Shown piece after piece: positions 25,869-34,453 of a stretch of DNA of 64,000 bases (the first letter of the stretch is position 1; each line of letters starts with the position of its first letter). Source of the stretch: Deltaproteobacteria bacterium (GTDB lineage: Bacteria > Myxococcota > XYA12-FULL-58-9 > JABJBS01); assembly GCA_018668695.1 (NCBI GenBank), contig JABJBS010000100.1, positions 1 to 64,000 of the forward strand, in the 5' to 3' direction. Below the pieces are notes generated by a model. That model did no database searches. It was not told the DNA's origin and saw nothing but the letters and a program-made list of their open reading frames with translations. A program made the translations under genes and the position numbers.

Positions 25869-27242
25869 AGAAAGCACAAACCGGGCTCCTTGCCAGGTAC
25901 TGTCTTCAACCCAAATCTTACCGTCCACTCGGGTAACGATGTTCTCGCATACCGATAAACCAAGGCCAGTGCCTTCACCCGGTTGCCCCGTGGTGAAAAA
26001 CGGTTGGAAGATTTCTTCGCGCTGTTCTGGTGTGACTCCCGGACCTGAGTCATCAAGGTAAACCTCGACATGCTCACCGACTACCTTCCAGCTAATCTGT
26101 AACTTACCCTCGCCCTGCATCGCTTTACAGCCGTTGAGACAAAGGTTCAGTAAAACCTGGACCAGCTTGTCTGTGCCAATCAGAAGTTCTACTGGCTCCG
26201 AATCTTCACAGACTTTAAATTCTACTTTTCGCCATCGTGACTGCGATGCCAAAAGACGCTTCACATGGTCCACCGCATCCATCAAATCTGAACGCGTGCT
26301 CTCACTGACTTCGTCACGGCTAAAATCAAGTAAATCACGAATGGTTCGGTTCATTCGCTCTAACTCACGGCCCATACTTTCCAGGGCTCGTTCTTGCTGT
26401 GAGGCCTCTAAATCACCGGCGCTCATCATCTCTACGTAGCCACTCACAACCGCCAAGGGATTGCCCACTTCATGCGCCACACCTGCAGCCAATTGGCCGA
26501 CCACTGCCAAACGCTCCGCTCGCACCAATTGACCTTGAGTTTGTGTGAGATCATCGAGGCGATGACTCAACTCCTTGGCGTCGTCGGCCATCTTTTGATT
26601 CATAGAGATAATGCCGCGGCTCAAAAATCCGAAATCACCTGGTTGGACTTCTCCAAATTGAGACAGTCCAGTAGCATCAGCCTCCCCCACCAGCTCTTTA
26701 AGTCGCTCGACCGGCCCTATCACCAAGCGCCGATAAAAAAGCATCGTCAAAGCCACGAGAGCCAGCGCAAGCACCAAGAACCAAAGCAAAGCTGTGGCCA
26801 GAGAGTTATAAAGTTTGTCATACATCTTGTGAGCTGGGACCGAGGCCACAAGAGCTAACCATCGCTCACCGTGAAGCGAGACAACTGCGTGCTGGTATCC
26901 TGCCAGGCTGTGCGGAGTCTCTAAGCTCAACACCGCTACAAAAGTCTCACGGCCTGATGAATGATTGCCACCGTGGGAAGCTATCAAAGTAAAATCTAAA
27001 CCATCTTCACCGGTATGCTCGCTGATACTCGCTTCCCAGTTTGACTCCGGAGCCCTGGTTAAGGCGCGCGCCTTTTGCTCGGCATCGAGCGTTAAACTCA
27101 AGAACTGCTCTTGGCGAATCGCATCCGATTGCCAGATGAAAAAAATCACAGCCGCCAATGTTCCCGCCACAACGGTCGCACCCAACACCCCAACAATGAG
27201 TCTTGCCCACAAGCCCTTCAAGTGCCCAGCCCCAAAACCCAT
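25836..27242 (-). CDS. Membrane sensor histidine kinase (HAMP-like, HisKA, HATPase)
   Basis: A 468-residue kinase with two membrane helices (about 11-37 and 147-169) bracketing a periplasmic sensor of about 110 residues. A HAMP-like linker (about 170-225) leads to the dimerisation domain with H257 in GVAHEVGNPL and an ATPase domain with DDSGPGV and GEGTGLGLSVCENIV. Its start overlaps the end of pilD by 25 bp, so it is co-transcribed downstream of the prepilin peptidase. The cognate regulator is not certain; the convergent REC-DUF4388 protein is a candidate. Confidence 0.92.
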   Translation of the reverse strand: MGFGAGHLKGLWARLIVGVLGATVVAGTLAAVIFFIWQSDAIRQEQFLSLTLDAEQKARALTRAPESNWEASISEHTGEDGLDFTLIASHGGNHSSGRETFVAVLSLETPHSLAGYQHAVVSLHGERWLALVASVPAHKMYDKLYNSLATALLWFLVLALALVALTMLFYRRLVIGPVERLKELVGEADATGLSQFGEVQPGDFGFLSRGIISMNQKMADDAKELSHRLDDLTQTQGQLVRAERLAVVGQLAAGVAHEVGNPLAVVSGYVEMMSAGDLEASQQERALESMGRELERMNRTIRDLLDFSRDEVSESTRSDLMDAVDHVKRLLASQSRWRKVEFKVCEDSEPVELLIGTDKLVQVLLNLCLNGCKAMQGEGKLQISWKVVGEHVEVYLDDSGPGVTPEQREEIFQPFFTTGQPGEGTGLGLSVCENIVTRVDGKIWVEDSTWQGARFVLSLIGKRLENAQ

Positions 27243-28072
27243 TGCCCAAGTTTAATCGGTAACGCCTCAAAAACATCCGGAAGAAGAACCACTTGAAATG
27301 CGCCCATGACGAGAAATGGTCCGAAAGGCACTGCCCGTGGGGGCGGCTCCCAATCATCATCGAAAGCAATATCATCCGCTTGGCTCGCTTCACTTTGGTG
27401 ACCACCGCTCATGGCGACCAAACCACCAATCACTGCCCCTTGGAGTGCCGCGAGAAACAAGGCGTGCAAACCGCTGATGGGTCCCAGTGCCAATCCGATC
27501 AACAAGAGCAACTTAACGTCGCCAAAACCCAGACCTTCTTTTTTGAGCAGCAGCTTGAATACGAGTCCGACCGAAAAAATGAGTAAGGCTGGGATAACAC
27601 CCATCGCCGCTTCAATCGGCATCAAGCCGCCCGGTAAAAACGAGCCACCCGCCACTAAAACCATAGCCGGCCACGTGATCACATCTGGGATCCACCAATG
27701 ATCGATATCGAGAAATACAATCGCCAATAAGGCGGCAGAGAGCGGCCACCAGATGAGAAATTCGAAGCTCAATCCAAACCGAAACCAAAACGCTCCCGAC
27801 AGTGCCATCATCAAAGTCTCAACGAGTGGGTAACGCCAAGCAATCGGGGCCTTGCAGCCGCTGCATTTAGCCCCGAGAGCCAAAAAGCTCACAATGGGGA
27901 TGTTCTCGTACCAGGTCAGCTGATGCTTGCAGAGCGGGCAGTGCGAGCGCGGATGAGACACACTCATGGCACGCGGCAGTCTCGCGACGACCACGTTAAG
28001 GAAGGAACCCACGCAGGCTCCCACAAAAAGTACGTATATAATGAGCCACGGCCCGAGTAACTCTTCCATCAT
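27218..28072 (-). CDS. pilD: Prepilin peptidase/N-methyltransferase PilD
   Basis: A 284-residue polytopic inner-membrane aspartyl protease that removes the type IV pilin leader and N-methylates the new Phe1. The cytoplasmic methyltransferase-region zinc cysteines are C45, C48, C70 and C73. The catalytic aspartates lie in LDIDHWWIPD (about D122/D124) and GFGD (D185). It is divergent from its substrate gene pilA, across a 332-bp regulatory region, and overlaps a sensor kinase downstream. Confidence 0.95.
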   Translation of the reverse strand: MMEELLGPWLIIYVLFVGACVGSFLNVVVARLPRAMSVSHPRSHCPLCKHQLTWYENIPIVSFLALGAKCSGCKAPIAWRYPLVETLMMALSGAFWFRFGLSFEFLIWWPLSAALLAIVFLDIDHWWIPDVITWPAMVLVAGGSFLPGGLMPIEAAMGVIPALLIFSVGLVFKLLLKKEGLGFGDVKLLLLIGLALGPISGLHALFLAALQGAVIGGLVAMSGGHQSEASQADDIAFDDDWEPPPRAVPFGPFLVMGAFQVVLLPDVFEALPIKLGQWVLGLGT

Positions 28073-28177
28073 ACCTACTCTATATCGCTAGGCTCAGTTC
28101 GTTTGAACCTTTGAAAGACGCAATTTCACTCGCGCCCCCATTATAATGCCCTCTGGAGCCCATTAAAGTCCCAGAAA

Positions 28178-28225
28178 GCGACAAAACACGTCACTGTTTT
28201 AGTGCGAGGTGACAAATATTGTCAC
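28178..28225. promoter_or_regulatory. Tandem palindromes, putative PilR enhancer sites
   Basis: Two related 17-bp sites, GCGACAAAACACGTCAC (28178-28194) and GTGACAAATATTGTCAC (28209-28225). They share GYGAC-N7-GTCAC; the second is perfect over 7-bp arms. They begin 31 bp apart, three helical turns, about 65-110 bp upstream of the sigma-54 promoter of pilA, the normal enhancer position. TGTC half-sites are known in PilR binding sites of Pseudomonas. Confidence 0.65.
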
Positions 28226-28287
28226 TTTCAAAAGGTTACCTATTGGTTAAATCCCTATTATCACACGACTCTTAAAATTGAGAGAAC

Positions 28288-28303
28288 TGGCACTTTGTTT
28301 GCA
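28288..28303 (+). promoter_or_regulatory. Sigma-54 promoter of pilA
   Basis: TGGCAC-N5-TTGCA, a close match to the -24/-12 consensus, with GG at 28289-28290 and GC at 28301-28302 correctly spaced. Transcription should start near 28314, giving a leader of about 90 nt before the pilA start. Matches the known dependence of pilA on PilR and RpoN. Confidence 0.85.
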
Positions 28304-28404
28304 GAATGTTTGGGTAACAACCGCCCTTGTGCTAATTTTTCACAAGGATAACCGGCGCTCGCGGGAGTGCCAGAGCCCTAGTATTGGGGAGGGAGAAACG
28401 TAAA

Positions 28405-28887
28405 ATGAAACGAATTCTATCTAAGGGTTTTACTCTTATCGAACTCATGATTGTTGTTGCCATTATTGGTATTCTTGCGGCCATCGCAATTCCAAACTTT
28501 TCTAAGTTTCAAGCACGCGCTAAGCAGTCAGAAGCTAAAGCGAACTTGAAAGCGGTATACACTGCTAAGCAAACAAACTTCGGTTCCGAAGATACATTTG
28601 TTTGTTCAAACAGCTGTTTCTGCGATTGGTCAACCGGTCAAGAGCCACGCTACTCTTACTTCTGCAACGATGCATCAACATCGGTACAGGGTTTGACTGC
28701 AACAGGTGCAACTCAAGTTGACGGTAAGGATTCACGTTGTACGTCTCCGACGGATACACCGACGGGTAACGATACATCATTTACCATTACTGCAAGTGGT
28801 AACATCGATAGCGATGCAACTTGCGACAACTGGAAAATTGATGACGGCGGCGACATGGAGCACATGAGTAACGATATTCAGCTCTAA
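28405..28887 (+). CDS. pilA: Type IV pilin PilA
   Basis: A 160-residue prepilin. A short basic leader (MKRILSKG) is cleaved after Gly8, giving mature Phe1 with the essential Glu5 and the hydrophobic alpha1 spine ELMIVVAIIGILAAIAIP. The C-terminal globular domain is Thr/Ser-rich and contains at least six Cys (CSNSCFC, FCND, RCTS, TCDNW), suggesting several disulfides. The ATG at 28405 is preferred over 28384 because GGAGGGAGAA lies just upstream and it gives a standard leader. A strong terminator follows at 28910-28942. It is the major pilus subunit by context. Confidence 0.95.
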   Translation: MKRILSKGFTLIELMIVVAIIGILAAIAIPNFSKFQARAKQSEAKANLKAVYTAKQTNFGSEDTFVCSNSCFCDWSTGQEPRYSYFCNDASTSVQGLTATGATQVDGKDSRCTSPTDTPTGNDTSFTITASGNIDSDATCDNWKIDDGGDMEHMSNDIQL

Positions 28888-28909
28888 GTCTGCGTTCAGT
28901 TAGTATATG

Positions 28910-28942
28910 AAAAGGGCTCGCCTATGGCGGGTCCTTTTTTTT
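28910..28942 (+). terminator. Intrinsic terminator of pilA
   Basis: A 12-bp hairpin (AAAGGGCTCGCC / GGCGGGTCCTTT, two G-U pairs) with a TAT loop, followed by eight T residues. It separates pilA from the downstream oligosaccharyltransferase-like gene, so that gene probably has its own promoter or is read at a lower level. Confidence 0.85.
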
Positions 28943-29022
28943 GCCATCTCCCCTCGAACACAGCCTCGATCAAAACCTGAATTCAACCTGCACATTACTT
29001 TAAATCAACTCTATTTCAGTTC

Positions 29023-30858
29023 ATGATGCCAGCTATGTCTAAACGTGCCATTTGCCTCACTGCATTGATAATGGGTTGCTCCCTCTATGTGGATGGGGCA
29101 ACGACGCATTTTTCAGCCGCGGTGCTTCGTGCACTCTTTGCCTACCTTTGCATTTGCGCATGGCCTCAAAGAAAAGTTCCCCTTCAAAGCCTCGCCATAA
29201 TCCCAGTAGGAACTGCGTTGATTGCCATGCTTTGGGGTCTCACCGTTGCAGACAATCTCGGCTTAGGTATTCAAGCCACAGTTACGGGAACCATTATTTG
29301 TGGGCTCTTTCTCGCCCTGACTCACAGCGAACAAAATACCTCTTCGACCCTTTTGAAAACGATATGTTTTGTGGCCGTGATTCATGCAGCCTACGCGCTC
29401 ACCCTCTGGGCCGCAGAACCACTGGCTCGGGCAAGTGGTGCCTTTAGCAACCCCAACAACCTCGCCGCATGGCTTGCTCCATGCGCACTTATTCTCCTCT
29501 ACTTTTTTATTCAGCAACCAAAGTCCAAACTCCCTTTATTGGGCACCGTGATCTGCGCGGCCGCCGTCTTTGCTTCCCAAAGCCGTTCTGCCGTGCTTGC
29601 CTTACTCATCGGTGCAGCATGCTTTGTCGCTGTCTCTGGCCGCTTTAAAAAATATCTAAGTGCTCTGGTTGTTATCGCAACCTGCGGTGCCGCAGCTCTC
29701 CTCTATAATCGTATTACAGGCAGCGCAGACCCACTCTCTTTTAGTCGTCTCTCGATTTGGCAAAGCAGTTTGGAAGTTGCATTTGCACGCCCCGAAGGCG
29801 TTGGTATTGCCGGTTTCGCGCAAGCCATGCGCATGCACGGTGTTGCACTCGATGGTCTTGTTCACTACCCACGCTTTGCCCAACAAGCCCACAATGCGAT
29901 TTTACACGGCTGGATTGAAGCAGGATTTTTAGGTTTGGTTGCCATTGCCGCCGCACTCGCTACGCCTTTTCTAGCTCTGCTGCGAATCGAAACATCATGG
30001 TCCCAGCGACTTCCCCACCTCGGAACCTTCTTTGCTTTTCTGATACCCGCGATGTTTTCAACCACACTTCATGTGGTCATTATTATAGCCACCGCCGCTG
30101 TTTGGACTGCTTATATTTTCAGACTATCTCATGAACCCGGCCCCTTTGAGGAGGAGCAAAGCTGGGCTCATGTTCACGCCAGTATAGGAGCTTTAGGTGT
30201 CGTTCTTATTGGTTTTCTGGTTCCCGGTATTCTCAACCGGCACTATCAAGACGAGGCGCAACTTCTTAGCCGAGCCAACAATCTTCCACGAGCAGAATCT
30301 GTGGCTCAACAAGCCGTTGACGCTGCCCCTTTCAGTGTTGGGGCACAACTCTTACTCGAAAGCCTTAAATTCAGACGGGGCGAAGGACCACTCGTTATCA
30401 CGGAGCGGCTGCTTGAACTCGGTGACCGTTACCCGCGCGACCACCGCCCCGTTGAACGCGCGACCTCGCTGCTTGCACATGCTGCCAATCAAACAAAGGA
30501 CAAAGACCTTTGGGCTAAAGCTGCGGCAGTGGGTATGGCTGGTTTAGAACGAAACCCGCACGACTGTCTAACCAGAGTTCCTTTGGCGCGCGCGGTCTAC
30601 CGAAGCGGCCAAGCCCAACGCGCTATTGGTTTTCTTAGAGAGACCCTCGAGATGGAACCACATTGCGCCAGTGCTCACGCAAACCTCGCCCTCATGCTTC
30701 GTATCACCGGCCAAAATGACGATGCTCGTGTCCACGCGAAAAGAGCGATTGCTGCGGACCGTTTGAGCCTGAGCCATGTGGCTCGTGAGAAGAAAATATT
30801 GTCGCTCGCACCTGCTACAAAGGGACGTATGGAAACTTTGCTCAACGGCGAACCATGA
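29023..30858 (+). CDS. O-antigen ligase/Wzy or pilin O-oligosaccharyltransferase-like membrane protein with TPR tail
   Basis: A 611-residue protein. About ten or more membrane helices fill residues 1-390, and a large loop around residues 210-300 contains SRLSIWQSSLEVA and HNAILHGWIEAGFLGL. The latter is the Wzy_C signature region (x-H-N-x-x-L-x-x-W-x-E-x-G) shared by O-antigen ligases, polymerases and PglL/TfpO pilin glycosyltransferases. The C-terminal 200 residues are TPR-like. Its place right after pilA favours pilin glycosylation, as with TfpO in some Pseudomonas, but O-antigen ligation is not excluded. Its 3' end overlaps the next gene by 4 bp. An ATG at 29035 is an alternative start. 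Confidence 0.8.
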   Translation: MMPAMSKRAICLTALIMGCSLYVDGATTHFSAAVLRALFAYLCICAWPQRKVPLQSLAIIPVGTALIAMLWGLTVADNLGLGIQATVTGTIICGLFLALTHSEQNTSSTLLKTICFVAVIHAAYALTLWAAEPLARASGAFSNPNNLAAWLAPCALILLYFFIQQPKSKLPLLGTVICAAAVFASQSRSAVLALLIGAACFVAVSGRFKKYLSALVVIATCGAAALLYNRITGSADPLSFSRLSIWQSSLEVAFARPEGVGIAGFAQAMRMHGVALDGLVHYPRFAQQAHNAILHGWIEAGFLGLVAIAAALATPFLALLRIETSWSQRLPHLGTFFAFLIPAMFSTTLHVVIIIATAAVWTAYIFRLSHEPGPFEEEQSWAHVHASIGALGVVLIGFLVPGILNRHYQDEAQLLSRANNLPRAESVAQQAVDAAPFSVGAQLLLESLKFRRGEGPLVITERLLELGDRYPRDHRPVERATSLLAHAANQTKDKDLWAKAAAVGMAGLERNPHDCLTRVPLARAVYRSGQAQRAIGFLRETLEMEPHCASAHANLALMLRITGQNDDARVHAKRAIAADRLSLSHVAREKKILSLAPATKGRMETLLNGEP

Positions 30859-31718
30859 AAAGATTTCTACCATGGCTTATTTTTTTAGGGATTATTCTTA
30901 GCCAAGCACACATGCGCCTTGATGCCACGAGTCGAAAAGATACAACCTTCGATAAAGAAGTTCTCCCCGCCCATGCTGCCATCAAATTGATCAGTCTCGG
31001 TTACGAACAAGTGGTCGCAGATTACTATTGGCTTCGAGCGATTAGCCATTTCGGGGACCGGCGGATGCACGCATACGAGTATCCAAACCTGCTGGGCTTT
31101 ATGGAATTGGTCATTGGCCTCGACCCAAAATTCAGCGCGGCGTACTTCTTCGCAGGTTCTGTACTCAATACCAGCGGCGACAACCTCAAACACGCGATGC
31201 GTATCCTAGAAACGGGCCGACTGGAGCGACCCGACAACTGGCGAATCGCCTACATGCTCGGCTTTAACTATTATATGTATTACCAAGATTTTGAGATGGC
31301 AGCTAAGCTCTACGCTGAGGCTGCCAAGCACGAAGAGGCCCCTCCGGTACTTGGTAAGCTTGCAGTGAAACTGGCAGCCGAATCTCATAAACCAGACATC
31401 GGTATCGCGATGATTGATACCATTCTCGACGACATTCAAGATGAGAAGCTCCGTGAACTCTACATTGAACGCAGAAACCTTTTGGTACTCGAGCAGGAAC
31501 TCTTATCCTTTCAGCGCATCATCGACCAATACACCCGTTCATTCAATAAAGCCCCAACCACTCTCCAAGATTTAGTCAGCACAGGAATGCTCAGGCAGTT
31601 GCCGAAGAGTGATCCAGTAGGCGGTGATTACTACATTTCAGAGACAGGCCAAGCAGCGACCACCAGCGAAGCGCGCCGAATCAGGCTAAGCCAACAAGCC
31701 AAGGAGAAATTGCAGTGA
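30855..31718 (+). CDS. Membrane-anchored TPR-like protein, possible PilG equivalent
   Basis: A 287-residue protein with a single N-terminal membrane anchor (about residues 4-18) and helical repeats with TPR character (for example PNLLGFMELVIGLDPKFSAA and FEMAAKLYAEAAKHEEAP). It overlaps both neighbours by 4 bp, so it belongs to one translational unit with the upstream glycan enzyme and the downstream ABC exporter. In Myxococcus a pilG gene precedes the ABC pair pilH-pilI; position suggests an equivalent, but no sequence hallmark of PilG is visible. The C-terminal part includes DPVGGDYYISETGQ. Confidence 0.6.
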   Translation: MKRFLPWLIFLGIILSQAHMRLDATSRKDTTFDKEVLPAHAAIKLISLGYEQVVADYYWLRAISHFGDRRMHAYEYPNLLGFMELVIGLDPKFSAAYFFAGSVLNTSGDNLKHAMRILETGRLERPDNWRIAYMLGFNYYMYYQDFEMAAKLYAEAAKHEEAPPVLGKLAVKLAAESHKPDIGIAMIDTILDDIQDEKLRELYIERRNLLVLEQELLSFQRIIDQYTRSFNKAPTTLQDLVSTGMLRQLPKSDPVGGDYYISETGQAATTSEARRIRLSQQAKEKLQ

Positions 31719-32656
31719 AAGCTCTGAATATTGATGGGCTCACATTCGACGTGAAGCCTCATTTTTGGACGCCCACCCTCGAAATCCTTCGCGGCGTCTG
31801 CCTCCATGTCGAGCAAGGCGAAATTTTCGGATTTTTGGGCCCAAATGGTGCAGGAAAAACGACCACCATCAAGGCCATACTGGGCCTACTTCAACCCAAA
31901 GCGGGACGAGTGGAAGTACTGGGAGGTACCATGCAAGATCCCAGTATCCGGCAAAGAGTTGGCTTTATGCCCGAGCGTGCATTCTTCCCACCCCACCTCA
32001 CAGCACTGGAATGGGTCATGCACCATGCAAGGCTCGCCGGACTGAGCCGAGCAGAGACTAAAACGCGGGCGTTGGCTGCCCTCAACCGAGTGCAGCTTTC
32101 TGAATCGATGAATCGCAAAATCGGAACTTATTCAAAAGGGATGGTGCAACGCGCCGGCCTCGCTCAAGCGTTGGTCGCAGACCCCGATCTCATTATTCTT
32201 GATGAGCCGATGAGTGGTCTCGATCCCCTGGGCCGTCACCTCGTTCGGACTATCTTAGAGGATCTTCGCTCCCGCGGTAAAACCGTTTTCTTCTCCACTC
32301 ACATTCTTCCGGATGTTGAACAAATCTGTGACCGCGTGGCGATTCTTCAAGCTGGCTCTATTAAAAAGTCGGGGCCGCTGCATACCTTACTGGGTCAAAC
32401 CATCGAGAAGGTCGAGATACACACCAGTATCTGTAACCCAGATTGCCAGGAAGATTTACGCCAGATTGGCGTCTTGTTGATGGAGCGTGGTGGCACTCAC
32501 AAACTCACGCTGCCGAGCCCGGACGAAACCAACCGGGTCATCGATACACTCCGGAAACATCAAGTTGATATCATTGAGCTCGATGCCCATCGCGCCTCTC
32601 TTGAAGAACTCTTTCTTGCGAAAGTCAGCAACAATAACCAGGAGGCCACCCAATGA
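31715..32656 (+). CDS. ABC transporter ATPase (PilH-like)
   Basis: A 313-residue nucleotide-binding subunit. Walker A is LGPNGAGKTT (41-50), the signature is TYSKGMVQRAGLAQAL (138-153; YSKGM in place of LSGGQ, common in NatA-type exporters), and Walker B is LIILDEPMSGLD (159-170). The C-terminal 90 residues are a regulatory extension. It overlaps the TPR gene by 4 bp and the permease gene by 4 bp. By context with pilA and the TPR protein it may correspond to PilH of Myxococcus, required for pilus assembly; the substrate is unknown. Confidence 0.9.
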   Translation: MKALNIDGLTFDVKPHFWTPTLEILRGVCLHVEQGEIFGFLGPNGAGKTTTIKAILGLLQPKAGRVEVLGGTMQDPSIRQRVGFMPERAFFPPHLTALEWVMHHARLAGLSRAETKTRALAALNRVQLSESMNRKIGTYSKGMVQRAGLAQALVADPDLIILDEPMSGLDPLGRHLVRTILEDLRSRGKTVFFSTHILPDVEQICDRVAILQAGSIKKSGPLHTLLGQTIEKVEIHTSICNPDCQEDLRQIGVLLMERGGTHKLTLPSPDETNRVIDTLRKHQVDIIELDAHRASLEELFLAKVSNNNQEATQ

Positions 32657-33441
32657 GTCGTCCATGGCAAGGCACTACCACCGTTGCGGCGATGACCTTT
32701 CAAGAAGCCGTTCGTAATAAGTTGTTGTTGGTAACGCTGGTATTTGCAGCAATTCTTACCGCACTCAGCATTTCCGCTGGCTCGGTCTCTCTTGGTCATC
32801 GGGGACGCCTCATCATAGATGTGGGGCTTGCGGCGGCCAGTATGCTTGGAACCATTATCGCCATTGCTCTCACGGTGATTTCATTTGGTTCAGAAGTAAA
32901 AAACAAAACAGCCTACACGCTTCTCACTCGCCCCATCTCCAGGTGGGCCTACCTTCTCGGTAAATATTTAGGCATCGTAGCGACAATGGAAGTTGTGGTG
33001 ATGCTGATGCTCGGCGCCACCGCGCTCACCCTCTCAGTTTATGGTGAAGAGATACCGTTGGCGTTTTGGGCCAGTGCTTGGCTCACCCTGGTAGAGATGT
33101 CCTTGGTCGTTGCTGTGGCTTTATTCTTCAGCACGGTCGGCGTACCTGTCCTGGCGGCCACCTACACCTCAGGTCTTATCCTAGCCGGCAATCTGGCCGG
33201 AGATATTCTGAACCTTGCGCAAAAATCGGAAGCGGGAGGTGATGCGCTAAGCTCCCAAATCTTACATGCTGTCTACTACATCATTCCCGACTTGGCCGAT
33301 TTATCCCTACGGCCTGAAGCCTCGAACGCACTCAACATTCCCAAGAACTTTCTGGAGCTTGGTACCCTCTACGGCCTGTCTTATGCGGCCATTGCGCTGG
33401 TCGCCTCCATGTGGGTTTTCTCAAGGAAGAAGCATGTCTGA
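32653..33441 (+). CDS. ABC-2 type permease (PilI-like)
   Basis: A 262-residue membrane subunit with about six helices. The stretch KNKTAYTLLTRPISRWAYLLGKYLG is typical of ABC-2 permeases. It partners the ATPase encoded just upstream. Its stop overlaps the start of the sugar-transferase gene by 8 bp, continuing the tight operon. PilI-like by position; substrate not known. Confidence 0.88.
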   Translation: MSRPWQGTTTVAAMTFQEAVRNKLLLVTLVFAAILTALSISAGSVSLGHRGRLIIDVGLAAASMLGTIIAIALTVISFGSEVKNKTAYTLLTRPISRWAYLLGKYLGIVATMEVVVMLMLGATALTLSVYGEEIPLAFWASAWLTLVEMSLVVAVALFFSTVGVPVLAATYTSGLILAGNLAGDILNLAQKSEAGGDALSSQILHAVYYIIPDLADLSLRPEASNALNIPKNFLELGTLYGLSYAAIALVASMWVFSRKKHV

Positions 33442-34453
33442 TTTCTTTGAGCTTACTCTTGGGGCTGTTTTTATTTTAAGCCTGGGGCTCGTGCTTTACC
33501 TCACACCACTGGTGCGCAAGGCCGCAATTTCGTTTGGCGTTTTAGACAGCCCGGACGGCAAGCTTAAACGACATAAAGAACCCACTCCCTACCTAGGCGG
33601 CGTTGCGGTTTATCTCGCTTTTTTAATCAGCCTTGGAATGGTCTTCGACTTCGATAAAGAATTACTCGGCATGCTCCTCGGCGGCACCATCGTCACCATG
33701 CTCGGTCTCTTCGACGACTTGCGCGTGTTAACACCGGGCTTAAAAATCATGGGGCAACTCTTAGCAATTTGGGTACTCTTTAAAAGCGGCGCCACCATCC
33801 AAATTGCATCCTTACCTGCCTGGGCCACATTGCTACTTACTGTCATTTGGGTCGTGGTGGTTACCAACGCGGTAAATATTCTCGACGTCTCCGACGGCGT
33901 TGCTTCGGGAACAGCTGCTATTGCCGCTTTAAGCCTTACCGTTATCGCACTTTTAAATGGACGCCCCTTAATCGCCTCAGCCGCACTTGCACTGGCGGGA
34001 AGCTGCGCTGGTTTTGCTTGGTTTAACAAAGCGCCGGCTCGAATTTACCTAGGTGATACGGGAAGTATGTTTATCGGCTTCATGCTAGCAAGTCTCACGA
34101 TGATTGGAGACTACGCTGCCAACAACAGCCTAGCACTGCTCGCTCCCTTGTTTATCCTATTTGTGCCGCTTTTCGAGGTTGCCATTTGCTCTCTTGCTAG
34201 GATTTCGAAAGGGAAATCCCCGCTCCAAGGAAGCCCAGACCACCAAGCCATCCGACTTAAGAATCGCAACATCAGTGCAGCGAAAGCCGCACAAATCATT
34301 TGGGGATTTCAATGGGTTGGCGGCAGTATCGGGATCGGTCTTGTGGTGGTCGGGCCTGAATCAGCCTGGATGATTTTAAGCGCAGGGTGTATGTTCTTCG
34401 TAGGGTTACTCATATGGTTTTTCATTTATGCAAAGGCACCTTCCTGGGAATAG
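33434..34453 (+). CDS. Polyprenyl-phosphate sugar-1-phosphate transferase (WecA/MraY family)
   Basis: A 339-residue polytopic glycosyltransferase that loads a sugar-1-phosphate onto undecaprenyl phosphate. Family hallmarks are FDDLRVLTP (about 92-100), NILDVSDGVASG (about 150-161), IYLGDTGSMFIGF and the cytoplasmic SPDHQAIRLKNRN loop. AAGGAAG at 33423-33430 supports the ATG at 33434; a frame opening further upstream runs inside the permease gene and is not the start. It is the last gene of the pilA-proximal glycan/exporter run, and could supply the lipid-linked glycan to the oligosaccharyltransferase-like protein. Confidence 0.9.
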   Translation: MSDFFELTLGAVFILSLGLVLYLTPLVRKAAISFGVLDSPDGKLKRHKEPTPYLGGVAVYLAFLISLGMVFDFDKELLGMLLGGTIVTMLGLFDDLRVLTPGLKIMGQLLAIWVLFKSGATIQIASLPAWATLLLTVIWVVVVTNAVNILDVSDGVASGTAAIAALSLTVIALLNGRPLIASAALALAGSCAGFAWFNKAPARIYLGDTGSMFIGFMLASLTMIGDYAANNSLALLAPLFILFVPLFEVAICSLARISKGKSPLQGSPDHQAIRLKNRNISAAKAAQIIWGFQWVGGSIGIGLVVVGPESAWMILSAGCMFFVGLLIWFFIYAKAPSWE

